Shown: in pieces, positions 1 to 12,233 of the stretch
Position numbering within the stretch: the first letter of the stretch is position 1
How the letters are laid out: the number at the start of each line of letters is the position of its first letter
Source: Theobroma cacao
Lineage: Eukaryota; Streptophyta; Magnoliopsida; Malvales; Malvaceae
Length of the DNA stretch: 64,000 nucleotides
Assembly (NCBI RefSeq): GCF_000208745.1
Contig: NC_030850.1
Location: forward strand, 7,894,644-7,958,643
Direction: 5' to 3'
Translations under genes and position numbers: made by a program
The notes under the pieces: generated by a model
Database searches by the model: none
Told to the model about the DNA's origin: nothing
What the model saw: the letters and a program-made list of their open reading frames with translations, nothing else

Positions 1-92
1 GAAGTACAATAGGTGAGATAATATTTTAATAACTAATTTAAGTTTCCTGGGTGACACTTTGAGTCTATTCATTAATTCATTTCTTTTTCCAG

Positions 93-3000
93 TGTGGGAT
101 TTTATCAGATGGCTAAGATTGCTATTACACCATTGATTGTCCTTTTGGAATTTATATGGTACAGGAAGAGAATTGCTTTCTCGAAGGTAATTTTTCGTTT
201 CTCAGTTCTACGCTCATGGAAGAGGTGTATATTCATAACATGTAAAATGCCTAAGTTATAATAAGCAGAAAGGATGAAAATAAGAGAGTTCTTAACATAG
301 AATTCATACAAATTTCTAGCACTTTCTTCAAAATGTAGACATATTCAGTTTCCATCACCGTCTTAGGTCATGTTTGTCTCAATTTTGAATGGGATCAAAT
401 TGGTCCTCGTTGTGCATGATACCCCCAATAGAGCTGCATTCTAATAGGGAATCCCACTAACACGTATTAAACTGTGGTTGACATTGCAGGCATAAAGGTG
501 GAAATTGCATTTCTGTTGTAAAAATAGATGTCTGCATTCCATAACCACAAATACAGTCCCTTAATATATTGGTGTCTTCTTTCCTTTTCCTTTTTAATTG
601 GATTTTTATTTCTAGATCATGATTTTCATCTTATAAAACATCTGTCTTTGCACCCATTTGCCAATTTGCCCTCAGTTCAAATTGTTCAAAACACCCAAAA
701 GGGATTTTTCTGTTCCTTTTAGACTTTGGTCTGAAACAAGTGGTAATTGCCCAATTATCTATATACTAGATCTAGTAAATAAAGTAATCTTCATCTAGTA
801 ATGGTATCTCTGATCATAAATCATAATTCATGTGAGAATTGATATCTTTACAGTTTCTTAAAAGTGGCATTGTGCTAGATATGATACGGAGTGAACTTCT
901 TACTCAGTGTTTGGCTTCAGGCTTTCTTTTTAATTGATGTTGAAATTTTGTTGGTTTTTCTTGAAAGGTTATTTAATTTTAAGGTGATCAATTGTCATAC
1001 ATTAATAGTAATGTGACAAAATGAAGGAGAACTTCGTGAAACTTATTAGGCATCTCTTTAGCAAGTTCAAGGGGATGTGCAAGGACCCTATGCAAGACAG
1101 AATCTATAAGAAGTAAAATCATGGGGGCTAGCAGAAAGATTTCTCTCGATGTTGAGAAGTTAAGGAGGTGAAGTGTTATAATTCAGTGTAGACTTGAAAC
1201 AAGGAGTCTAAATTTCAGTGGCTGTTAGTGATGCAGTAGGAATAAGAACTGAGAAAAAAGGTGCCCGCATCCAGAGAAACTTGCTTCAATGAGTAACGCA
1301 AGGTAGCATCTATGGTATCTATGAGGTAGCTTGCATTACATGTCTCAACTAAGCAAAAGAGATTATGAAGTTGGACTAATGGGAAATGGCTATGTCTTTA
1401 CTCACCCAATCCTAATCCCCATAGTACCTAAGACTTTAATATTTCTTAAGATAGCAGGTACACACTAGCTTACAATATGGTTGGTAATTGTTTCTCGTTA
1501 CATTTTCAAGAAGATGTCGGCCTGACCATGCAGAAAATGGAACATGTAGCTGAACCCAACTATGTTGGTTTCACTTGAGTTGAGCTGGGCTGAGTTTAAT
1601 TATCTCATTTATCTATTGACTTTGTGCATTGATTATTTCAGCCTTGTCCAAAATCCATGAATTCTCCCTATTTACTTTGGGTTGTGAGAAGATGATACTT
1701 TACGTTGCTCTGCTGCCAAAATCTACGTCTAGTCAGTTGGGGGAAAAAAAAGAAAAAGTAGCTTTTGGATTAAAAAAAAAAGCAGAAATCAAAACTTGAA
1801 GTTCTTATAAAATGAGTTGAATGATTTTTTATTAATAATCGAAAGAGTAACAAATAGTCTCATGAGTCATGACATCCAGTCTCAAGACTGTTAAACCTTA
1901 AAACCCAACTGACATGCCTAGATATGCCTTTTGTAGCTTCATTTTTAGAATAAATAAAATGTATTAAATGAATCCCAAGAATATATATCCTTTTGAGATT
2001 TTGCTCCTGCAACTCTTGCCCCTTGTGCCACTTGTGAATGGTTGAGGATTTTAGCTTTGTGCAACAGTTCTTGAATTTTCATGCCCATGTGGCATATGGA
2101 ATGTTTGGTTTGGTTTAATGTGTATGTAGAAATGGTAGGAGCATTCTTATATAGTTATTTGATTGACTACTGTGGTTAATATCACTCAAGTGTTGTCAAT
2201 TGCTTTTTTTTACATTCTTCCTGCAAAATCTTTCAGGTGATTGCACTAACAGTTGTATCTATTGGGGTTGCTGTTGCTACTGTAACTGATTTACAATTCA
2301 GCCTCTTTGGTGCTTGTGTTGCATTGGCATGGATACTACCTAGTGCAGTCAATAAAATCCTTTGGTCCAATGTGCAACAACGAGAGAACTGGACAGCACT
2401 GGCGTATGTTTCATGTTCCTTTGAGCTCACTTATGGTTTATTTGGCAGTTTTAGATTGAGAGGAAAGCAAAGGATAAATGTAAACTGTGAAAAGGAGAAA
2501 GAAATAATGACTACTTTCATTTCTGAATATTTAGTAGGGATTGAAATGGATGATTTGTATTTGCTTGTTCAGTTAGTTGACAGAAAACAAGGCAAGTAAA
2601 TTTTACAAGTTTTTTGGGGGTAAGGGGATAACTAAGTAGTACTTCTTTCTTATCTGTGCTTTATCATGCCCATTTAATATTGAAACATGGTTTCATAGTT
2701 ATTTTTCTCCTTTTCTTTGCCTGCAGCCAAGGAAATATTTCTCTCCTTTATATTAATTATTTGCTGAAATTTTTCGAAATTTTCACTGGTTCTAGTTGTG
2801 AATTTCTTGAACAGGTTAATGTGGAAGACAACACCAATCACTTTGTTTTTTTTGGTTTTTATGATTCCTTTCTTGGATCCTCCTGGTGTCCTTGCATTCC
2901 ATTGGAGCTTCAGCAATACATCAGCGATTCTCATGTCTGCTTTTCTTGGCTTCTTGCTTCAGTGGTCGAGTGCTTTGACACTTGGGTAAGTGCCACAACT

Positions 3001-6000
3001 TGCTCCCTTTGATGTTTATGGCTTGTCATAATTTCATCTCTTTTGTTTCACGGAGTTGCTTTTAGCTATCGTTTTCCTACTTGGTGAATATAGTACTGTT
3101 GAAATGGAACGCCTTCTGCCCCTACTCCCTCTCCCCCCCCTTCTCCCCCACCCCGCACCCCCCCCCCAAAAAAAAAGAAAGAAAGAACGTAAGAAAGTAG
3201 AGTGTCGCTGCTTGGGTTTTGGTTAGGTGAATGGTTAACCCCTGACTGCCTCTCTGTTGTGACGTGTAAGTGGGTGGCTTCTCTGAAGCGCTTCACTATG
3301 AGGTTGTGGCATGGTTGAAAAAGGATAGCTTAAGGATATTGGGGCTCTATCCTGCATTGTTCAATTTATTTACAACCTGAAGTAGTGAGAAATGCATTTA
3401 ACCCACAACCAGGAGGATGATTGCAGCAAGTTGCTGGTACAGAATATGGGACTAAAAGCTGGTTTTGACAGGACATATCAAGAAAGAAAACTTGTTTTAA
3501 GTTAATTAAAAGCTTTGAGCTGATCCTTTTTTAAAATGTTTAAGTAATTATGATGTGAAGTTGGTGTGAACCAACTTCATTTCGCTTTGGTAAGGGGCTA
3601 GGGTAGTCAAGTGACAATGTTTATACATGATTTATGAAGCTTTATCCATGAACATTAATAAGAAACTCAATTCATGAATCTGAAGAGGTAAGGGTTTTGT
3701 TTTGTGGGGCTAGTGACGACTATGAAATTTGGTTTTATATGGAAGAAGCAAAGAGGGAGAAAAAAAAGTAGATTAAGGAATAAGATCATTAAGCAGAAAT
3801 TCACAAAGTTGGTAAATACTTTTGCTTTTATTCTAACATTTTATGATAAAATGCTATTAGAGTTAATTTTTTTAAATCAGTATGGGCGTTACTTTTTTAT
3901 GTTATTGGTGTTTATTTATGTTAAGGGGAACGATGATGAGAGTTAATCTCAATTATTAAGAGTTTAACGATTGAGACAATATGTACTTTCTTTTTTTTAT
4001 ACAGGAAAGAGGTGAATAGGAAATAGGGTTTTAAATTGGGTAAAATACACTAACATCCCTAACTTTTACCTATAATTACCTATAATTCCATGCTAGTCTA
4101 TTAGTTTAAAAATGAACAGTCTGTACCAAAAGAATATATTTTGTTGGATAGAGAAGTCCTGTTGTTAGTTATTTTGTCAGTCTTTGTTTATCTGATGAAT
4201 TTTAGGATAATTTTGCCCCTCGTTCCATGTTCTTGCTTAAACCAGATCCCTTAAACCAAAAGCAAAAAATCTAAATTTTTTGCTAAAATCTAAAAGATTT
4301 CTCGCTTATTTTTGGTATTTCGTAAAAAAAGAAATGATGAAAATAATGGAGGAAAAAATCATTTCAAGAACCAGAGATGAATTTTACCTTCAAGCTTCTG
4401 TTGCAACATCTTGTTGGAAAACTACCATTTCAAGAATCATGGATTAGTGGGTGTAGTAGCTCATCACCTACATCCTTCTGGTTTTTAAAATAGAAGCTAT
4501 TTAATAGGTGCCAAACATGGGAAGAGAGGAAGTTCTCCAGTGTATGAAAAATGTGGGAATAAAGGAAGAGAAAATGAAGGTTGAAAGGCTTATTGAATGG
4601 TGGTTGATACGCGCCAAAGAGATGGAAATAAACGTTTTTTTTTTTAAGTTAAATTTGCATTCATAAATAGAGCTACATAGCTACTAAGAAGATAGAGATC
4701 ACATGCACTTTTTCGCTTGGTTATTCATGACAACAGCATCAGACCAAAAAAAAAAAAAAACAAAAACAAAAACTTGGTGGCCTTCATACTCAACATAACA
4801 AGTGATGAGCTAATGTAAAGGTTTTTTTCCAAACAAGTAATATTCGCATTTATAATAATTGCATAAAGTAATTCAATAATAGTGATGACTTAATTCAAAA
4901 TATATCCTACACAATAATTGTATAAAGTAATATCATTTGCATTTATATAAATAATTGTATAAAGTAATATCATTTGCATTTATATCAATAATTGTATAAA
5001 GTAATATCATTTGCGTTTATAATCAATATATATCTTATAAAAAAAATAGCTTCAGATTCTTTGCGCACATGAGGACCATTATTTTCCCTAACCTTTGTGC
5101 ACAAATGGACTAGTAGCTTTACAATAGAGCCTGTGTCATCAGTTTTACAAAAGAGAACCATTGCTAATGGGTTTAACATCAAAGTCAATAATCAGTATCT
5201 TATCAATCTCTGGATAATAATAGATAAACAAAGGCAAAAAAATACAAAACATCCTTTGTAATTACATTCCAACCAATAAAAACATCACAAAAAATCCTAA
5301 TTATATTAGATAATGCTATTCACATATCATCAACATTAGAGATACTTGCTTGTGTCACGTTAGCACCATCAGCATCAAATTCAAATGGAGTATTCACAGA
5401 ATTCATTTATGAGGAACCAGGGGCAGCAAGGGTAACATGTCTAATAGAAGCAGTAGCAAATGAAGGCCTTTTTGCAGATGAAGGCCTCATTGCATATGAA
5501 GTAGACTTAGCAGTTCGAGCAGCACCACTGTGTCCTTTAACAGTAGCACCACCACCACCACCATGTCTTGGAGCAGCAGGAGGTCTTCCTTGCATACAAA
5601 CAGAAGGTCCCTTTGTAGTTCTTGATGTAAACCTACCAACAACTCTTGATGTAGACCCATGAGCTCTTGACGGAGAGCCAACAACTCTTGATGAAGATTC
5701 AATCGAGGTATATAACTTCAATTTAAAATATAAAATTGTATTAGTTGCATAATTAATTTATAAGTTAGAAGATTAAAAGACTAAATGCTAGACATGTTAC
5801 CCTTGTTGTCCTTGCTTCCTCGGAAATGAATTTTGTGAATACTTCATTTGAATCTGGTGCTAATGATGCTAGTGGGACATAAGTAAGTGTCTCTAATGTT
5901 GTTGATGTTGGAAAAGGGGTTTAATCGTGCCATATCAATAGTTGAAACAAAAATAAAATAAACATGAATATAAGAATGCAACGGAATTAAAACTAGGAAC

Positions 6001-9000
6001 CAACTCTTCTTCCAAGGTCATTTTCCTTGAATTTTGGATCATTTACAATGTAACATATTGAAGGTATGATCTGATAATTAACTCAGAGATACAAAAAAGT
6101 TGGATTTCTTGTCCTAATAACACTGATAAGCCTTTATAAAGTCTTCTCACCGAGCTTGGTTGTCTCAAACCAAAGCAGTCTAAATGCACAGTTTCTAATG
6201 ATCGTCCACACAATTTTGAGAATTCCTATGTTAAGGTGGGATTGCTAAGCCGTTTGATGTGCTAGCAAGAGAGTGTTCACAACACTTCTCTCTTAGAATC
6301 ACCTTTGCCAAAATGTTAGAGAAGAAAGCTGTTTTTCTTTCTTGCACACACCTAGAGGTGGCACACAAATAGCTAGGTTTTTTGTTTTCTATTTTTTTTA
6401 AAGGTGGCTTATAGCAAAGTATTTATATTTTGGTCCAACTTCAGCCTTAAATAGCTTTTACATTATTTTTCATATAATTTGCTAATTAGTCCTTACGCTT
6501 AATTGAACCATTTAATTAAGTTGTTAATTGGTCCTTGTACTTAATTAAATCATTTAATTAAGTTCAATTGAAGTTCATAACTTTCAATTTTTTGTTTAAG
6601 TACAATTTAATCACCTATCTTAGTTTAATCTCAATCATTATCTATTGTGTGTGATCCATTGAACTTTTAACATGTTGGCAATAAAATTAAATTGAAAACT
6701 TAATTAATTAATTTAATTCTATAAACCAAGATTGACATTTAGCAATGCATCTTGACTACCTAAATGTTATAAGAGTCAAGATGGTTTGCCTCAACCTTTT
6801 AGTGATCAGTTTCTCAGTGTAATTCATTCTCTCAACATATATCTCGGATATGATAAAAGTATGGTGTAGTGTTTACTCTTATAGATCTCCATATCTTTAC
6901 TAAAGTTAAATCATTAACTCCATAGAGATTTATGAAACTTTTTTCATAATCTTTGAGTCGCATTGGCTAAGGATTTTAATAAGCTAATATCAATTAAGAA
7001 CTGTTAAAGTATGTCCCCTTAATCATTTTGGGTGATGATTCTTATCTTGAACACTCATTTGCCTTCACATATTTTATGCTACAACCAACTATATCCTGTT
7101 TTGGCATCCTTGATAGGACTCATAGGTATATAATAGCACTTCGCATATTAGACAACTTGGGGCTTCAAGTTTAAGGAGTATTTATACTACTGATGTAAGA
7201 TAAGTATTGCATAGACACTAAAGTGAGATATCAAATGCACTACTCATGTCGAGTCATGTTCAGTGAACTTGCTTTCCCATGACAAGAATTTACATTTTAG
7301 TTTCAAGTATTTCTATACTTCAACTTATGACATCAGTTGTTTACTTCTTAAATAAAGAACATAGAATGTAGTAGTCTCTATGTATTATTGATGTTCAGTC
7401 TTAATGATACATCAACTAAGAACATTTAGAGATTATACTTTGATATATAAAGATCTCATAATTTCAATCATTTGCAATTATCTTGCAAGGCATATTAATC
7501 TCATGGATTTCAATTAATTAGACTTATAATTCACTATAATTGATGTTTTATTGATGAAAGAAAGCCTCTAATTATTTAATGTGAATGATATTCTTATACG
7601 ATTGGAACCAAGTCTTGACCAATCTCAATTGGCCGCTAAGCTTAGTCAACAGTTGATGTGAATAGCGTTATCTAATACCATTAGGGTTTCTTGTGGTGTT
7701 TCTAATGGTTGGAATGTAATTACAAATAATGTTTTGTATTTTTTTGCCTTGTTTGTTTGCCATTATCTGAAGATGTGATTAGATGCTGATTATTAACTTT
7801 GATGTTGGACCTATTGGCAGTGGTCCTCTTTTTTGTAAACCTAATGACATAGGTTTTGTTGTAAAGCTATTGGTCTCTCTGTGCACAAAGGGTAGGGAAA
7901 ATAGTAGTCCTTATGTATACAAGGGACTTGAAGTTATTTTTGTGTAGAATATATATTGAATATAAATACAATTGATATTACTTTATGCAATTATTGATAT
8001 AAATGCAAATAATATTACTTTATGCAATTATTGTGTAGAATATATATTGAATTAACCCATCACTATTATTGAATTATTTTATACAATTATTATAAAAGTA
8101 AATATTACTTGGTTGGAAAAAAAACCTTTGCGTTAGCTCATCACTTGTTTTGTTGAATATCAATGCAATCAGGATTCTATTTTTTATTTGGTCTAATATT
8201 GTTGTCATGGGTATCCAAGAGGAATGGTGCCTATGGTCTCTACCTTTTTGGTAGCTATGTAGCTCTATTTATTATGCAAATTTAACTTTTAAAAAAATAA
8301 TGTTGAATATCAATGTTTCGCTATTTATATTTCCATTCAATATTTCAACAATTTTGAATTCAATTTACAATAATTTTGCATTCAATATTTCAACAATTCA
8401 TAACAACTTTTATCAAACATCATTTAAATACTTAATCCTAAAATTCCTTTTAAATGCCTCTGATTTTTTTTTTTGCCCATCCCATCTCTTTGGGGCATTT
8501 TATGAAACACCATTCAATATTTCAATATTTCAACCTTCATTTTCTTTTCTTCTCTTCCCATGTTTTGCACCTAATGGAGAACTTCCTCTCTTCCCACATT
8601 TGATACTTATTGGATAGCTTCCATTTTAAGAACCACAAACGGATGCAGGTGATGAGCTACCATACCCACTAACTTGTTGTTCGTGAAATGAAAGTTTTCT
8701 AGTAAGATGTAGCAACGGAAGCTTGAAGCTTGAAGGTAAAATTCATCGTTAGTTCTTAAAATGATTTTTTCCTCCATTACTTTCATCATTGCTTCTTTCG
8801 CGGAGTGCTAAAAATCAACGAGAAATCTTCTAGATTTCAACAAGAAATCTGAAAACTTTTGCTTTTGATTTGAGGGATTTAGTTCTAGCAAGAACACTGA
8901 AGGAAGAAAAGGCAAAATTGTCTTAAATTCATCAAATAAATCAAGATTGACGGCAGGACTTCTCTGTTTAGTGAAAACATATTCTTTTGTGACAGGTTGT

Positions 9001-9807
9001 TCATTTCTGAAACTAATAGAGCTACGTGGAATTATGGGTTGTTCAACCCATCTAGTGTATAAATATTACCACTTGATTACCATAACCACTAACCATCGAC
9101 ACCAACTTATTTCATAATTACTAAACATTGTTAAAAATATCTGCACTCAACTTTAATTAACCTACTAGAAGGTCCCATGTTCTGTACCAACAATTGGTTG
9201 TCATTGTTCTCGCAATTGCGGGTAACACTTTCCACTACTTCGGGTTGTAAATAGATCAAATGATGCAAGATAGAGCCTCAATATCCCATGGCCATCTTCT
9301 TCGATTGTTCCATAACTTAATTTTAGTGAAGTGCTTTGGAGAAGCCACAGTGTTAGTGTACCGAAATCAACTAAATTAGAGAATCTATGAAAAGTATGAA
9401 AACTCTGAACCTAAAAGGAGAGGATGGGAATTGATATATTTTGACATTTCAAGATGTGTTAAGCATTTTTGGACATCTAAATTGAAAAGGTGATCAAGCG
9501 TTAATGGATGGAGAATTCTTTTCCCTTTGTAGTTATACTCTGATTTTAAGCAATTTTCATTCTTGTTAATTCATTTGTGTTTGCTTCACATTCCCTCTTA
9601 CTTTTCAGGGCTACATCTGCTATCTCCTCTGTTGTTCTTGGACAATTCAAAACGTGTGTTGTACTTCTTGGAAACTATTACCTTTTTGGTTCAAATCCTG
9701 GCATATCCAGTATTTTTGGAGCATTTATAGCCATTGGTGGCATGTCCTTATACACATACCTCAATATACGACCTATGAAGCGGAAATCCAGCAAAGTGTT
9801 GCCTTAG
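93..9807 (+). CDS. Nucleotide-sugar/triose-phosphate-type transporter, 3' part of gene
   Basis: Four coding exons were assembled: 93-186, 2237-2403, 2815-2985 and 9609-9807, phases agreeing and every intron GT-AG. They give about 209 residues, the C-terminal half of a multi-pass membrane protein; the 5' exons lie left of the window. Hydrophobic segments alternate with short loops. Recognisable stretches are VGFYQMAKIA at the start, VATVTDLQF, LMWKTTPIT, LDPPGVL, LLQWS and the late VLGQFKTCV, which fit the plant NST/TPT family of Golgi or ER antiporters exchanging a nucleotide sugar for a nucleotide monophosphate. The closest remembered group is the 'nucleotide-sugar uncharacterized transporters'; substrate cannot be assigned. 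The frame stops at 9805-9807 after a short basic tail, and a Ser/Lys-rich tail continues in the next frame (see findings). The last intron is 6.6 kb because of inserted mobile DNA. Family certain, exact orthology not. Confidence 0.85.
3126..3180 (+). repeat. Poly-C-rich / poly-A low-complexity tract
   Basis: A C-rich stretch with several C runs, followed by an A run, lies inside the last intron of the transporter gene. It is simple-sequence DNA; the long frame on the opposite strand across it is a by-product. Confidence 0.8.
5341..5721 (-). pseudogene. Transposase-tail-like coding remnant at the centre of the foldback element
   Basis: The minus strand from 5721 reads open to 5407 as a peptide of about 100 residues rich in Ser, Arg, Ala and Gly, with repeats of the pattern SSRVVG and a GRPPAAPRHGGGGG run. 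After a stop, the same frame continues as MNSVNTPFEFDADGANV and on into the left arm. The right arm carries a diverged copy of the same end around 5790-5880 on the plus strand (NFVNTSFESGAND). I read this as the C-terminal tail of a Mutator-like transposase. No catalytic domain is present. The assignment to MULEs comes from memory of tail composition, not from a conserved domain. Confidence 0.4.
5906..7651 (+). mobile_element. Nested solo LTR (about 1.75 kb) with 5-bp target duplication
   Basis: The segment begins TGTTGG and ends TCAACA, and is flanked by GTTGA at 5901-5905 and again at 7652-7656. Deleting it and one GTTGA copy joins 5881-5905 to 7657 onward and restores the inverted-repeat arm without a gap, because the left arm reads through the same position in reverse complement. 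The interior has no frame over 60 codons and no polyprotein domain. This is what remains after recombination between the two LTRs of one retrotransposon. Copia or gypsy affiliation cannot be read from the LTR; a non-autonomous element of similar structure is an alternative. It is younger than the element it interrupts. Confidence 0.75.
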
Positions 9808-9916
9808 AAGAAGCATCTTCTTTTTCGAAATCTAAAGAGGGCAAAGGAAATAAAGAGAACCATGATGCATATGATTATATGACTACATTGACTATATGAC
9901 CTACGTTCGCACTTGA

Positions 9917-10081
9917 ATCAATAGTTTTAGGTTAGTAGATTATGCATCTAATACCTTTTACAAGTCATTGAACCAGTTTCATCGTTCTCTAGCTAGTGAC
10001 AAGCCTGTAATTGATCCTTTGTGGGAGCGCTGGAGGTTGAAACAAAGTCCATACATTAAGCGTTTTCAGGTTACTAATTAG
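9917..10081 (+). other. Short unexplained open frame downstream of the transporter
   Basis: A 54-codon frame opens after a stop at 9914-9916 and closes at 10079-10081. It lacks an ATG and contains aromatic and charged stretches such as DKPVIDPLWERWR and KQSPYIKRF. The composition looks protein-like, unlike the low-complexity frames nearby, and a possible donor follows FQ near 10070. It may be a relic exon of a lost gene or part of the transporter 3' UTR. I do not recognise the family. Confidence 0.25.
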
Positions 10082-11487
10082 AGAAACCGGCATGCTGGAG
10101 CTTGAAAGCATTCCAGATTGTGAAGCAAAGTTTGCGAGCTCTTGACTAAGAAGAACAGAATTCATGACGCCAAAGTGTCCAACCAGTCGGCTTTGGCATC
10201 AACAAGTCCACGATGGTACTCGAAGGAAATGGAACGTGCTAGTAGCATGCCTAGAGGAGGGCAAGCTCTAAGGCCCGAATGGCCATAACATTTACTATGT
10301 TTATGTTACTCTCTTTTCCTTTTTCCTTTCTAATTGGAGTTGGGTGAACAAACTTGCTTAGCTGGTACTTTAATTAATACTATTTGTTCTTCATGTGCCC
10401 CCAAGAAAAGGAAAAATGAACAAGATTTCATTAGGCTTCCCTGAATTCCAACCGTGCATGTATGACTGAAGCACTACATTCATTCTGCTAATTTTAATTT
10501 TTAGAGGAAAAAACTGTTAAATTTGTTTTCATTATCCTAACTCTTAGCATCACCACCCAGCTTAACAGTGTAAATTCCACAAACAAGATTCCTATAGCAG
10601 TGACAGTGAATATATCCTCAATATCCTCTTACACTCTCCAATGGAAGCTATTAGAATGATGCCCTTAAGCTTGTAGAAGTAGCCATATATAGAGTTCATA
10701 CTTCCATCAGACTATAGCAATCATCTTTCGCTTAGAATCATTTCACTGGGATACTAGATATACTAATAAATTATAGATTTATAGTGCCGCTGGGCTCTTA
10801 ACACATTGAATTCAAGACTTGATATTGCATGAATTGTTCAGCTGGGGTTCCGTTATGGGTTTGAGTCCAACTTCCAACATAACTCTGTCATATAAATTCT
10901 GACATATCATGGCAGATATTTGTCCTTTTTTAAAGGATTCAACAAATTATTTATGGACAAAAAATCCAAGAAACTATCTCACCATACCAGCAATGGGTGC
11001 TTCAAATTCCGGGCTAGGTTTTAGATTAGACTGGCAATGTTGGTCGGGATATGGTACCAAGATAAGTCTTGGTTGAAGAGGCTGCTCATGGTTTCCCACA
11101 AGTGTGGTCAGTTACGTTAAAGTCAAATAAACTTATCAACAAAGTCAACTTCGTATTAATCACGGTATTCGAAGTTTATTGTTTTGTTTATGACTTTTTC
11201 GATTACATTTGTTATAATTCCTGGTGGAAGGATATTGGCATGCATACGGTTCCTTGATCTGTCTTCACTCACCATTAAATTAATAAAGAAGAGGTTTTCG
11301 AAGTTTTCTTCTTCAAAGGAATTACCATAAACTAAAGAGTAACAAGTGAAAAGGTGAAACACAAAACCGTTTCCCGCCACAGTCCATCCAGTCATGATTC
11401 ATCCCTCACCCGCAGCCGACAGTGTGGGCAACTGTAACAGAAATGGCAGTTTGCTTACAGTCCAAAGTCCAAAGACGAGAGAAGAGA

Positions 11488-11490
<3 letters not shown>

Positions 11491-11522
<32 letters not shown>
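11491..11522 (+). repeat. (GA)n microsatellite
   Basis: An uninterrupted AG/GA dinucleotide run about 700 bp upstream of the UVR8 start codon. GA repeats near plant promoters are binding sites for BBR/BPC GAGA-binding factors; a regulatory role here is inference. Confidence 0.85.
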
Positions 11523-11525
<3 letters not shown>

Positions 11526-12178
11526 AGGAAAGGGGGAGTTAAGCGAGTGGGTGGGTTTGTGTGGCGGAGATTGCAGTTGGAGAGGGGTACTGCCTAATTG
11601 GGACAAAGCTCTTGGGATCGAAAATGGGTCCCTTCAGCAATCAATGCCGTTGTTTCTGCAGTACCGCCGGCCCTCTCAAAACAACGAAACCAAACACCCG
11701 AAGCTTCGATTCATTTTTTTCAATGTTCACGTTTCATTGGTATAAACTTCGCTATTATACCAACCAACTATGAACCAACCAAGGACTAGTCGTCATGTCT
11801 ATTTATTGATTTAATTTAGTGTATTGATTGATTCTAGTTTCTTCTTCTCTTATTAATAGAGTCTCACTTTGTACTCTTGCATGTATTATGCACATGTCCT
11901 ATCTCTGTCACTATAAGGAACCCTGCCCACTCCTCCTTTATTACTTCTTCTACATTTCCATTTCCATTACTATTATTGTTTGTCATCATTATTATCTCCT
12001 CCTATTCAAACAACGCCTACCCAACACTCCCTGTTCATTTCTTTTTCTTCTCTTTTTAATTTTTTATTAAAAGAAATTTTCTTGGCTCTTCTTATTACTC
12101 TCTTCATCTTCAAAATTCTTAGAAATATTTTGTTTCACTTTCTCTTTAGCTAACCACAAAAATATCTTACCCTTTTGG

Positions 12179-12193
12179 GAGAGAGAGAGAGAG
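12179..12193 (+). repeat. Short (GA)n run in the UVR8 5' leader
   Basis: A GA dinucleotide run ending 40 bp before the UVR8 ATG, hence very probably in its 5' UTR. A second GA tract lies further upstream, and a similar one precedes the ankyrin gene. Confidence 0.75.
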
Positions 12194-12233
12194 TTTGTGT
12201 TGTAAAGTCCATAAAATTAGGGAAAGAAATAGA

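Larger units (their letters stand above)
4038..9070. mobile_element. Foldback element with ~1.4-kb inverted arms, MULE-like
   Basis: The left arm (about 4038-5445) is repeated in reverse complement in the right arm (about 5788-9070, less the nested LTR at 5906-7651). Matching blocks can be followed along the whole length: 4130-4260 with 8930-9000, 4330-4600 with 8520-8790, 4800-5000 with 7930-8150, 5050-5330 with 7655-7910, and 5340-5445 with 5788-5900. Arms differ at roughly one base in five by eye, so the element is old. The unpaired centre is about 340 bp and codes on the minus strand for a Ser/Ala/Gly/Arg-rich peptide resembling the low-complexity tail of Mutator-like transposases. The left tip GGGTAAAATACAC resembles plant MULE termini. 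No 9-bp target duplication is evident. It sits in the last intron of the transporter gene. Two independent copies inserted head to head would look similar. Confidence 0.7.
10082..12233. other. Intergenic region and UVR8 promoter/5' leader
   Basis: No gene is supported. It must hold the transporter 3' end and the UVR8 promoter and leader. GA microsatellites lie at 11491-11522 and 12179-12193. The plus-strand frames at 11394-11789 translate the microsatellite and are not genes. A long pyrimidine-rich stretch runs from about 11920 to 12110. The transcription start cannot be placed. Confidence 0.6.

Noticed and set aside
2237..2599. 120-codon plus-strand frame read as a separate gene
   Set aside because: Its first part is exon 2 of the transporter; after 2403 it runs into intron sequence past a good GTATGT donor.
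4021..9090. 9-bp target duplication of the foldback element
   Set aside because: The flanks of the best-matching tips (left GTTTTAAATT, right ACTTGATTACC) do not agree, so no duplication is claimed.
11394..11789. Several overlapping frames around the GA repeat
   Set aside because: They translate the GA microsatellite as Arg-Glu runs and have no protein-like continuation; they lie in the UVR8 upstream region.
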